Assembly: GCF_008056315.1 (NCBI RefSeq)
Contig: NZ_VRKQ01000010.1
Coordinates: 62,001 to 126,000, forward strand
From: Seonamhaeicola maritimus
Lineage (GTDB): Bacteria; Bacteroidota; Bacteroidia; Flavobacteriales; Flavobacteriaceae
Reading direction: 5' to 3'
Length of the DNA: 64,000 nt
Position numbers and translations under genes: made by a program. The notes under the pieces are model-generated. The model was given only the letters and a program-made list of their open reading frames with translations, was not told where the DNA came from and made no database searches. The stretch's first letter is position 1. Every line of letters begins with the position of its first letter. Below, piece by piece: positions 1 through 8,318 of the stretch.

Positions 1-1343
1 TTACTAAGCTTATGTGAAGGCATCATATTAATAGCTTCATCTAAAGAAACCTTTTTACGGTTTCGAATATTAGTCCTCATCTGATTTCTAAAATCCTGAT
101 TAGATAAGTCATGTTCTATACCATTAGTTACAAACAAATCATTAAATCCGTCGTTATCAAAGTCCGCAATTAAAGGAGCCCAACTCCAATCGGTTTTTGC
201 AATACCGCTTAGTTGTCCTATTTCACTAAAAACCCCATTGCCATTGTTCAGCTGAAGTACGTTAGACATATATTGATAATGATAGCCTGCATTTACTATG
301 GCATTAAAATTCTCTGTGCTCATAGTAGCCATATTTTCTTTACTTCTTATATGATCCTCTGCCATCATGTCAAGGGCAATTAAATCAGGATGTAAATCAT
401 TGTTAATGTCAGCATAATCAGACCCCATGCTATTAGCAGATATATGTTTGAATCTGTCTAGTATTTCATCTTTAAAAGTTCCGTTTCCTTGGTTGATGTA
501 AAGAAAATCTGGTTCTAAAAAATCGTTTGCTACATAAATATCTGGTAGGTTGTCATTATTAAAATCTCCTATTGAAGCACTTAAGCCCCAAGCTTTATTT
601 TCTACACCTGCTTCGTGGGTAACGTTTGTGAATTTACCTATATCATTTCTAAATAATTGATCAGAATTATAAGGTTCTTTAGTGGTTTGAAGTTTAGCAT
701 CAATGTTTGTGTTATTTCTGAAATCTGCACGATGATTGACCAAATACATATCTAAATCGCCATCTGCATCATAATCAAAAAAATACGCTTGAATAGAAAA
801 CCCAAAATGGTTTAAGCCATAAACTTCTGCAGATTCTTTAAACGTATTATTTTGTTGATTAATGAATAATTTATTCTCTCTTGGCTTATGACTTTTTAAT
901 GAACCTGATTTGCAAACATAAATATCCAACCAACCATCGTTATTTATGTCTATCATAGTTGTACCTGTAGTCCATCCTCCATTATCTGAAACATTGGCAC
1001 TTTCAGTAATATCTTCAAACTTAAAATCACCTTTGTTTAAATAAAGCTTATTTGAGTTTTGGTTTGATGTGAAATACAAATCTTCTAAACCGTCGTTGTT
1101 AATATCTCCTACTGCTACCCCGCCGCCATTATATATATAAGAATAATTTATGAAATTAAAATAGAGATCTTCTTTTACAGTATTTGTGAAATGAATGTTA
1201 CTATGAGTATTTTCAACCAAAGTAAATTGGGTAGATTCTCGGTGGGGTACTTCTTTTTTATTATTTGAACAAGCAGAAAGGAGTACTAATTGAAGTATTT
1301 GTACTAAGAACAATGTCTTATATGTTCTCTTAAGCAGGTTCAT
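1..1343 (-). CDS. FG-GAP/VCBS-repeat lipoprotein (ASPIC/UnbV-like), C-terminus beyond window
   Basis: An open frame starts with ATG at 1343 on the minus strand and runs off the left edge, so at least 447 residues are present. The N-terminus is a lipoprotein signal with lipobox LLSAC. The body contains repeated Ca-binding-type FG-GAP/VCBS motifs (GDINNDGLEDLY, DINNDGWLDIY, DYDADGDLDMY, DFNNDNLPDIY, DFDNDGFNDLF), which predict a beta-propeller on the cell surface. In Bacteroidota such proteins (CRTAC1/ASPIC/UnbV group) often sit beside SusCD loci, but their substrate is unknown. The start overlaps the upstream kinase gene by 14 bases, which argues for the same operon. The truncation hides any C-terminal ASPIC domain, so the exact subfamily is inferred. 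Confidence 0.85.
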   Translation of the reverse strand, partial: MNLLKRTYKTLFLVQILQLVLLSACSNNKKEVPHRESTQFTLVENTHSNIHFTNTVKEDLYFNFINYSYIYNGGGVAVGDINNDGLEDLYFTSNQNSNKLYLNKGDFKFEDITESANVSDNGGWTTGTTMIDINNDGWLDIYVCKSGSLKSHKPRENKLFINQQNNTFKESAEVYGLNHFGFSIQAYFFDYDADGDLDMYLVNHRADFRNNTNIDAKLQTTKEPYNSDQLFRNDIGKFTNVTHEAGVENKAWGLSASIGDFNNDNLPDIYVANDFLEPDFLYINQGNGTFKDEILDRFKHISANSMGSDYADINNDLHPDLIALDMMAEDHIRSKENMATMSTENFNAIVNAGYHYQYMSNVLQLNNGNGVFSEIGQLSGIAKTDWSWAPLIADFDNDGFNDLFVTNGIEHDLSNQDFRNQMRTNIRNRKKVSLDEAINMMPSHKLS

Positions 1344-2181
1344 GAACAATATTATCTATTATAGTATCTATAGGTCTTCTAATAAAATATTGAGCCTTTA
1401 ATCCTTTTTTAGTGAGCGCCTCTTGTATGTGCTCTTTTGCAAAATAAGCAATAGAGCCTACAAAATGAAGTGGAACAGTTTTTAACTCCGTTCCATACTG
1501 CATGATGTTGTTTTCAACGAATTTACAAATACCATCAGCTATCATATTTTTTATAAACGGGGTATTTTCATGTTCAAACATAAAGCGAGCAAATTCAGCC
1601 AAATACTTATTTGGGGTTGCTGATTTGTACAGTTGTTTAATGACCTCCTTTTCTTTTAGGTTATAATCTTTTTCAAAAGTGTTTTTCAATCCTTTAGGCA
1701 TTTGATTATAATAATAGGCTTTAAGCAATTCCTTGCCAAAGTAGTTTCCACTACCTTCGTCCATTAAAATATAACCCAATGCGGGCGACTTTAAATGCGT
1801 GGTCTTTCCATCGAAATAACAACAATTTGACCCAGTTCCCAAAATACAAACAACAGCCGGAGTTGAAGTTGTGGCATAAACTGCTGCCATAATATCTTCA
1901 TGAGTTGAAGCTAGAGCATTTTTAAAAAACTTTGTTAGGATTTTATTAATCTTTTGCTGATTTTTTTTGGTACCACAACCTGCACCAAAGAAATGAACAG
2001 ATGTTACCAAATCTTTATAGCTAAAAAGATCTCCGTTCTTTGTTATGGTGTTTTTTAATTGTTTTTTAGAAAGGATAGCAGGATTTAAACCTTTGGTTCT
2101 AATTTTTATAGGGTTTGCCTTATCATCGTTATAAAGAATCCAATCACATTTGGTGGAACCGCTATCTGCAATTAATATCAT
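1330..2181 (-). CDS. N-acetylglucosamine kinase, BadF/BadG/BcrA/BcrD ATPase family
   Basis: This 283-residue protein begins with the ASKHA phosphate-1 motif (ADSGSTKCDW, residues 5-14) and has a second nucleotide-binding glycine stretch (CILGTGSNCCYF, about 111-122) and an ALGYILMDEGSG motif (about 133-144). The architecture and length match bacterial and eukaryotic NagK-type kinases of the BadF/BadG fold. It would phosphorylate cytoplasmic GlcNAc to GlcNAc-6-P. It lies two bases downstream of the GH20 hexosaminidase gene and in the same operon as the NagB fusion, which supports GlcNAc rather than another sugar. The exact substrate is an inference from context. Confidence 0.85.
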   Translation of the reverse strand: MILIADSGSTKCDWILYNDDKANPIKIRTKGLNPAILSKKQLKNTITKNGDLFSYKDLVTSVHFFGAGCGTKKNQQKINKILTKFFKNALASTHEDIMAAVYATTSTPAVVCILGTGSNCCYFDGKTTHLKSPALGYILMDEGSGNYFGKELLKAYYYNQMPKGLKNTFEKDYNLKEKEVIKQLYKSATPNKYLAEFARFMFEHENTPFIKNMIADGICKFVENNIMQYGTELKTVPLHFVGSIAYFAKEHIQEALTKKGLKAQYFIRRPIDTIIDNIVHEPA

Positions 2182-2183
2182 TT

Positions 2184-4220
2184 TTATAAAAAATTTGTTT
2201 CACAATAATCTGTCAACAATCTTAAAGATTTAGTAATAACTACTTCAACATCTACATGTGGTTTTTCTAAAGTACTAAGAGAGGTTTTAAGTGTGTCTAA
2301 ATCAGATTCATTAATAGATTTACTTTCAATTGAAGTAGATAATATTTTTGCTACATTCGATAAGTTTACAGATAATTCTTCAAGAGGTATCATTTTTTGG
2401 TTTTTCTCAAGCCTTGAGAACAGAGCATGATTGTTAGCCCATTGATTTAAATAACTTAATGTTTTTGCGGAATTTTCAGGTTGATTATTGAAATTTGAAA
2501 CTAATTCATTAAACATTTCGGCATCTTCGGCATCAACTACGCATGCATCAGCAAACAAAGTGAAAGGAGAAAATGACTTATATTCTATGCCGCCTTTATT
2601 ACGCTCATAAACTTTTAATGGTTCGCAGATTTTAGATAAAGTGATTAAAGATGAAATGTCTTGATTATTGGTCATACCTCTTAAAATGACATCTCTGGAA
2701 CTGATATGTGTTATACCTAGCTCTTCCAAGTTAAAAGAAACAGGTTTAAGACGTTTTTTCATTAAAGGAATATCATTAACCTCTTTTGTAGACCAGAATC
2801 GTTCAGCAATTGCGGCTGTACGTGGCCAAATTCTAGAATCTATAGTTAGTGGTGTTACCAGTTCACTCCACATAGTGGCCTCCGCACCTAGTATTCTTTT
2901 GCGTTCTTCTTTTGTAAGAGCGGCACCACCAATTGGGTCAACACTATAATGGTGCTCTACAGGTAACATGCGATCAATGTAATATCCTGCAGATAAAACA
3001 GCTTGATACCCTTTTTGGGAGGCTTCTATAAGTGTACTCTGTTCTAAACCTTCGTGTTCTCCTCTCCAAGAATGTATAACTGCTGTTGTTGGTATGCTAG
3101 GAGTTAAAATTTCATCCCATCCCATTAGTTTTTTATTTAGTGGAGCTAAAATCTTTTCAAGTTTAATATTAAAGTAAGTTTGTAAATCATGGTTTGTTTC
3201 TAAACCATGCTCTTTTTTAAAAGCTTGAATGTTTTGGTTTTCATTCCAATGTTTGCCCTCGTTTTCATCACCCCCAATATGAAAGTACTCGTCTGGAAAT
3301 AGAGGTGTTATTTCTTTAAATAGATTTTCAAGAAACTCATATGTCTTTTCATTGGTAGGGTCGAGTGTAGGATCGAATACACCAGCATATCGTTCAATGG
3401 CGTAGGTAAATCCTTTTTTGCTTCCTAATTCAGGGTATGCGCTTAATATTGCTGAAGCATGCCCAGGAACATCAATTTCTGGAATGACCCGGATTCCTAA
3501 TTTGTTAGCATAAGCTACAACTTCTTTTATTTGCTCATGCGTGTAGTATTGGCCATCTGAAGCAAATTCTTGTAGTTTAGGATAAGTTTTAGATTCTACT
3601 CGAAAACCTTGATCATCGGTTAAATGCCAATGGAATACGTTCATTTTTACCGATGCCATTCCTTCTAGATTTCGTTTTAAAACCTCAACTGGTTGAAAAT
3701 GTCTCGCAACATCTATCATCAATCCTCGCCATACAAATCTAGGTGAGTCTTCAATATGAATTCCTGGAAAAAAATTATCAGTAGTATTATTTTGAGTGAG
3801 CTGCAGTAAAGTTGCCAACCCACGAATGGCTCCAACATCGGTATTTGAGTTAATCTGAATGGAATTATCTGAAATATCAAGAGTGTAAGACTCATCAGTT
3901 TCAATATTTAAACTAGTTACCTTACTAAATGTAATTTGAATATTTCCTTTTGAGTTATTAACTGGAAACCCTTCGTTTAAAAACACACCTGTTCGATTAC
4001 TTAATCGTCTTAAAAACATAACAGCGGCATTACGAACTCTATGCTTATCATCCTGAGCATTGATTGAGATCGTAACGTCGCTATTAATGAAAAACTTAGC
4101 AGGTTTTTCTGAAATTTCTTTTGGCCATGGCATTAAATTATATTGTTTCATGAGCTCGTTTTGACCAATAGAGTTGCTTGAGCAGTTTAAGAGTAAAAGA
4201 AACAATAAGATTTTTTTCAT
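2184..4220 (-). CDS. Beta-N-acetylhexosaminidase, glycoside hydrolase family 20
   Basis: The 678-residue exported enzyme would release terminal GlcNAc (or GalNAc) from chito-oligosaccharides or glycans in the periplasm or at the outer membrane. The N-terminus is a signal peptide; LLLLNCSSN could be a lipobox, although Asn before the Cys is atypical, and SIGQ-NE could be a signal peptidase I site. An N-terminal GH20b domain is followed by the catalytic barrel, with the FHIGGDEN motif giving the catalytic Asp318-Glu319 pair, plus FHWHLTDDQGFR (about 196-207) and PEIDVPGHASA (about 247-257). A C-terminal helical extension of about 200 residues follows. It sits between the small lipoprotein and the kinase in the GlcNAc operon. 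Confidence 0.95.
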   Translation of the reverse strand: MKKILLFLLLLNCSSNSIGQNELMKQYNLMPWPKEISEKPAKFFINSDVTISINAQDDKHRVRNAAVMFLRRLSNRTGVFLNEGFPVNNSKGNIQITFSKVTSLNIETDESYTLDISDNSIQINSNTDVGAIRGLATLLQLTQNNTTDNFFPGIHIEDSPRFVWRGLMIDVARHFQPVEVLKRNLEGMASVKMNVFHWHLTDDQGFRVESKTYPKLQEFASDGQYYTHEQIKEVVAYANKLGIRVIPEIDVPGHASAILSAYPELGSKKGFTYAIERYAGVFDPTLDPTNEKTYEFLENLFKEITPLFPDEYFHIGGDENEGKHWNENQNIQAFKKEHGLETNHDLQTYFNIKLEKILAPLNKKLMGWDEILTPSIPTTAVIHSWRGEHEGLEQSTLIEASQKGYQAVLSAGYYIDRMLPVEHHYSVDPIGGAALTKEERKRILGAEATMWSELVTPLTIDSRIWPRTAAIAERFWSTKEVNDIPLMKKRLKPVSFNLEELGITHISSRDVILRGMTNNQDISSLITLSKICEPLKVYERNKGGIEYKSFSPFTLFADACVVDAEDAEMFNELVSNFNNQPENSAKTLSYLNQWANNHALFSRLEKNQKMIPLEELSVNLSNVAKILSTSIESKSINESDLDTLKTSLSTLEKPHVDVEVVITKSLRLLTDYCETNFL

Positions 4221-4251
4221 GACTAATCTTTAAGATTTATAAAACACATTG

Positions 4252-4680
4252 TTAATGTATTTTTATATACTTTTCAATTATTTTTCTGTTAATGTTAGCT
4301 TTTTCTACTTTTTCAATTCCTGATTGAATTAAAGTATCACCGCTAAATTCAATTTGAAAAGGAAAAACATGGCCTCTCAAATTTTTTACTGAAATATAGC
4401 TTAAGGTTTCAGAGTAATTATTTCCATTAAGAGTATAAGTTCCCCCTCCACCATAAAAGCTATTTTCTGAATCAGTTTGTTGATTAAAAAAAGCAAAATG
4501 ATTTTCGTTTATTATTTTGACAAATTCTGCTTTTGTTAAATCCTTTATTGCTAAAGAGTCATTCTCTAAAGTTTCAGCATAAACCATTTTCCAGGTTCCT
4601 ACTAATGGGTTTTTAGATTGTCGTTTGCCACAGCTTGCCAGTAAACAAATCAATAACGCGAAAACAAATACTTTAATCAT
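4252..4680 (-). CDS. Small lipocalin-like lipoprotein
   Basis: The 142-residue protein has a clear lipoprotein signal (LICLLASC, Cys at 16) followed by NPLVGTWKMVYAE, which resembles the first strand of lipocalin-like or DUF4488-type domains in Bacteroidota. A Gly-rich turn (YGGGGTYTL) and alternating strand-like segments fit a small beta-barrel. It lies five bases before the stop-proximal end of the NagB fusion and 31 bases before the hexosaminidase gene, so it is co-transcribed with the GlcNAc genes. No catalytic residues are visible. A glycan-binding or accessory role is only a guess from context. Confidence 0.65.
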   Translation of the reverse strand: MIKVFVFALLICLLASCGKRQSKNPLVGTWKMVYAETLENDSLAIKDLTKAEFVKIINENHFAFFNQQTDSENSFYGGGGTYTLNGNNYSETLSYISVKNLRGHVFPFQIEFSGDTLIQSGIEKVEKANINRKIIEKYIKIH

Positions 4681-4685
4681 TTTAT

Positions 4686-6632
4686 TTAAAAATGATAACG
4701 TTTAAAGGCCTCAATTGCTGCGTAATCAGCTAATCCTAAATCGTTATATTTCTTTGCGGTTAATCTATTTCGGTCTTCGGCTCGCACCCAAAATTCTCTG
4801 GAATCACCACCTTGGAACATCACACCATCCTTTTGAGATTGATGATAGAAAATAGCATGTCTCTTTTTAAGCACCTGATCAGGACTCATAGGAACTGCCA
4901 TTTCAATTTGGTAAGATTCCCATTCATGCCATGCACCACGATATAACCAAACCCAACAATCATTCATGTAATCATTATGCTTTAGTTCTTTTAAGGCTAT
5001 AAATAATGCATCTAAACACACCTTGTGAGTTCCATGAGGGTCAGCTAAATCTCCTGCTGCATAAATTTGATGTGGTTTTATTTCATCAATCAAAGCTTTC
5101 ATAATGACTACATCGTCATCACTTATATTATTCTTTTTTATAGTACCTGTTTCATAAAAAGGAAGGTCTAAAAAGTGGACGTTATTATCACTTAAATCTA
5201 AATATCTAGTTGCTGCTAAAGACTCACTTCTTCTAATTAAGCCTTTCAACTTTCTTACCTCTTCCGAATCTATGTCATTATCTGTTTTTATTTTTAAGAA
5301 ATTGATAATGCTTTGTGTTTCATCACAATCTGGACATAATGACTGCGTGATTTCTGCAAACTTTAAAGCTTCTTCATCTGAGACAGCAATATTACCTGAA
5401 GTTTGATACGCTATATGAACATCATGTCCTTGCTCCACCAATCTATCAAACGTACCTCCCATGGAGATAACATCGTCATCTGGGTGCGGACTAAAAATGA
5501 TAATTCGTTTTTTCTCAGGCATAGCTCTTTCAGGACGATTCGAATCATTAGCATTTGGTTTCCCACCTGGCCACCCGGTAATGGTCTGCTGCATTTTGTT
5601 GAACATTTTTATGTTCAAATCATAAGCAGTTCCTTCTTCAGTCAATAAACCAGACATTCCATTATTGTTATAATCTGAGTCTGTTAGCTTTAAGATAGAC
5701 TTACCTAATAGCTCTGAAAGCCACACAACAGCTTTTAATTTTAATGATTCGTCCCAAACACAAGCCGTCACCAGCCAAGGTGTTTTTACCCTAGTAAGTT
5801 CTAACGAAGCACCTTCATCTAGAATAAAAGTAGTATTGCCATGGTTTTGTAAATATGTTGCTGGTACTTCAGGAGTAATATTTCCTTCAATAGTTTCCTT
5901 AACTATTTCTGCCTTATTGGCACCCCATGCTAAAAGAACGATTCGTTTGGCACTCATAACGGTTCCAATACCCATTGTTATGGCTTTTCTTGGTACGTTA
6001 TCAATACCTAAAAAGGCAGGTGCTGCATCAACTCTGGTAATGTGATCTAAAGTGATATTTCTAGTTCTTGAATTTAAATGAGACCCGGGTTCATTAAAAC
6101 CTATATGTCCCGTTCTACCAATACCTAAAAGTTGAAAATCTAAACCTCCAACCGCTTTTATTTTCATCTCATAGTCAATACAGTATTGATATAAATCATC
6201 AGCACTCACTTTACCATTAGGAATATTTATGTTTTCTGGTAGAATATCTATATGATTAAAGAGGTGTTCATGCATGAAATAAAAGTAACTTTGAATGTTA
6301 CTTTTATCCATTGGATAGTATTCATCAAGATTAAAAGTGACTACATTTGAGAAACTCAAGCCTTCTTCTTTATGCATTCTTACCAATTCTTCATAAACTT
6401 TTATTGGAGAAGAACCAGTAGCTAAACCCAAAACACATGGTTGATGATTAGCCTCTTTATCTTTTATAAGAGAGGCAATTTCTTGTGCAACAAGAATTGA
6501 GGGTTCTTGAGAATCTTTGAAAATTACATTATGTACTTTTTCAAAGCGTGTTTCTTCAAAAGTTCCTGCTTTTGTGTAAGCTATATTGTTGTGATTTGCA
6601 ATTTTCACAGTGTTATTTTTTCTGGTTAACAA
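4686..6632 (-). CDS. nagB: Glucosamine-6-phosphate deaminase fused to PIG-L/LmbE-type deacetylase domain
   Basis: The 648-residue protein has two domains. Residues 1-330 are NagB-like: LGLATGSSP phosphate loop, NLDEYYP (catalytic Asp103) and GRTGHIGFNEPGS with His176 and Glu181. The position equal to E. coli Asp141 appears to be Thr174. Residues 375-648 are a PIG-L/LmbE-type Zn deacetylase with HPDDD (383-387) and DPHGTH (His533, His536). NagB converts GlcN-6-P to fructose-6-P plus ammonia. No nagA gene is seen here, so the second domain may remove the acetyl group. No ATG is available at the 5' end; TTG at 6632 or GTG at 6608 must be the start. It follows susD after 85 bases. Confidence 0.9.
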   Translation of the reverse strand: MLTRKNNTVKIANHNNIAYTKAGTFEETRFEKVHNVIFKDSQEPSILVAQEIASLIKDKEANHQPCVLGLATGSSPIKVYEELVRMHKEEGLSFSNVVTFNLDEYYPMDKSNIQSYFYFMHEHLFNHIDILPENINIPNGKVSADDLYQYCIDYEMKIKAVGGLDFQLLGIGRTGHIGFNEPGSHLNSRTRNITLDHITRVDAAPAFLGIDNVPRKAITMGIGTVMSAKRIVLLAWGANKAEIVKETIEGNITPEVPATYLQNHGNTTFILDEGASLELTRVKTPWLVTACVWDESLKLKAVVWLSELLGKSILKLTDSDYNNNGMSGLLTEEGTAYDLNIKMFNKMQQTITGWPGGKPNANDSNRPERAMPEKKRIIIFSPHPDDDVISMGGTFDRLVEQGHDVHIAYQTSGNIAVSDEEALKFAEITQSLCPDCDETQSIINFLKIKTDNDIDSEEVRKLKGLIRRSESLAATRYLDLSDNNVHFLDLPFYETGTIKKNNISDDDVVIMKALIDEIKPHQIYAAGDLADPHGTHKVCLDALFIALKELKHNDYMNDCWVWLYRGAWHEWESYQIEMAVPMSPDQVLKKRHAIFYHQSQKDGVMFQGGDSREFWVRAEDRNRLTAKKYNDLGLADYAAIEAFKRYHF

Positions 6633-6643
6633 TTTTTGGTAAA

Positions 6644-6671
6644 GCGAACGGAAACTTTAATTTCCGTCCGC
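6644..6671 (-). terminator. Intercistronic hairpin between susD and nagB, possible attenuator
   Basis: GCGaACGGAAA pairs with TTTCCGTcCGC around a short AT-rich loop, with one mismatch. On the transcribed minus strand it is followed by only a weak T run. It lies in the 85-base gap after susD. Such hairpins often let SusCD transcripts accumulate above the downstream enzyme genes; that role is inferred. Confidence 0.4.
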
Positions 6672-6717
6672 CAAACAATCAACTAAACTAATTTATTAAA
6701 CTACTACTTTACGAAAA

Positions 6718-8307
6718 TTAAAAATTAGGTCCTCCGGTGTCCCACCATAAACGGGTTCCAGCGTTGTCTGCTCCACCAAGTTTGGTTACAGCACCCGCTA
6801 CTCCTTCAGGGTTTGTTGATAATTCACTGTCAACAAAAGGGATACGTCTTATTTGGATATCAGTATCAACTACACCCCCACTTTGGTTACTTACCACAGG
6901 GAAGATTTTAGGATATCCAGTTCTTCTAAATTCACTCCAAGCTTCTTGTCCTTCCGGGAACATGGCTATCCATTTTTGAGTGATTATTTTCTCTAATTTT
7001 GTTTCATTGTCATCAGCCCCATTCCAAGCAATTGTTACATTACTTAAAGCCGCTATACTGTTTGCTGCATTTACAGGATCTACATAATCTGCTGGTACAG
7101 ATGTGTTATCTGCAATGTAAGCTGCAGCACCACCAACCCCATGTTGTTCAAATGAAGTTTCAATACCCATTTCATAGTTAGTCTGTGCATCTCCAGCACC
7201 ACTCCATCCTCTTATTGCAGCTTCAGCTTTTAAGAAATAAATCTCAGCACTTGTCATTAATTGAACTGTGGAAGTGTGCACTCCATCATTGATAGCAGAA
7301 AAGCCAATATAATCTGCTTTTTGCGCTAACTCATCTGCATACCCAGGTAATAAAGGTAAGCCACCTCTAACACCTTTAACTGTGCCAGCTACACTTGTTG
7401 GTGCATCAAAATAACTCTCGGCTCTACCATCACTGTATCCTGTTAATATAGATTCCATTGAAGCATTCATTCTAATATCTCCCCAAGAATTATCAATTAC
7501 TGATAGAGGATGATCTAATGAACTATTTACATTGAAGTTGTCATCGTTAGATGCTAATAACCCTAATGATTGTGATAATGCTTTTTCACCTTCAGTTTTG
7601 GCTTTACTAGGATCTGCTTTAGAAATTCTAATAGCTAATCGTAATCTTAGTGAGTTAGCAACTTTTACCCATTGCGTATAATCTCCAGCATAAGATAAAT
7701 CGAAAGCTGTAAAACGTGGGCTATCAATATCTGCCATTAAGCTAGCAACCGCTGTATCAAGGTCTGCAAAAAATGCGTTGTACGCTTCTTGTTGAGAATC
7801 ATAAACTCCTGCATTTGATAAATCTCCAAAGTTAGTATATACTATAGGACCAAAAACATCTGATACTCTATGCATTGCTTCAACTTTTAATATTAATGCC
7901 ACTGCATGAAGTGTAGGGAACTCTCCTTCTGTTAAAGCACTAATTGCATCAACATTATTCATTACGTTAGAATAAGGTACAGACCAAATGAAGTTGTTCC
8001 ATCCACTTACTAAACTATAAGTTGTGTTGTTTGCTCCAGCTACAAAAGGACGCGGATTAGTTAAATACCCAGAGTACACATCGGCATTTAAGTTTTGTTG
8101 TAATTGGTAAGACCATGCTGGAGTATATTGATAAATACTTTCAAAAATTGGTTTGTATTTAGATCCAACATGCTGAAAGTCCACTTCCAACTGTTCTTGT
8201 GATATATTTCTATCATTGCCGTTGAATTGTTCTAAATCGCTACAAGACGTGCTAATAAGACCTAAAACAACTAAACATGCTAATATTTTGTTTATATTTT
8301 TCATCAT
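6718..8307 (-). CDS. susD: SusD/RagB-family outer-membrane nutrient-binding lipoprotein (SusD-like-2 type)
   Basis: The 529-residue lipoprotein (start at two successive Met codons, lipobox about LISTSC) forms the surface lid over the SusC channel and binds the oligosaccharide. Features of the family are the early YTPAWSYQLQQNLNADVYSGYL segment, TPR-like helices with MHRVSDVFGPIVYTNFGD, the ANSLRLRLAIRISK motif (about 218-231), the EIYFLKAEAAIRG segment near residue 357 and the late KWIAMFPEGQEAWSEFRRTGYP (about 442-463). It lies 11 bases downstream of susC. Neighbouring GH20, NagK and NagB genes predict an N-acetylglucosamine-containing ligand; no residue seen here proves that specificity. 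Confidence 0.95.
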   Translation of the reverse strand: MMKNINKILACLVVLGLISTSCSDLEQFNGNDRNISQEQLEVDFQHVGSKYKPIFESIYQYTPAWSYQLQQNLNADVYSGYLTNPRPFVAGANNTTYSLVSGWNNFIWSVPYSNVMNNVDAISALTEGEFPTLHAVALILKVEAMHRVSDVFGPIVYTNFGDLSNAGVYDSQQEAYNAFFADLDTAVASLMADIDSPRFTAFDLSYAGDYTQWVKVANSLRLRLAIRISKADPSKAKTEGEKALSQSLGLLASNDDNFNVNSSLDHPLSVIDNSWGDIRMNASMESILTGYSDGRAESYFDAPTSVAGTVKGVRGGLPLLPGYADELAQKADYIGFSAINDGVHTSTVQLMTSAEIYFLKAEAAIRGWSGAGDAQTNYEMGIETSFEQHGVGGAAAYIADNTSVPADYVDPVNAANSIAALSNVTIAWNGADDNETKLEKIITQKWIAMFPEGQEAWSEFRRTGYPKIFPVVSNQSGGVVDTDIQIRRIPFVDSELSTNPEGVAGAVTKLGGADNAGTRLWWDTGGPNF

Positions 8308-8318
8308 TTTAATTTTTT

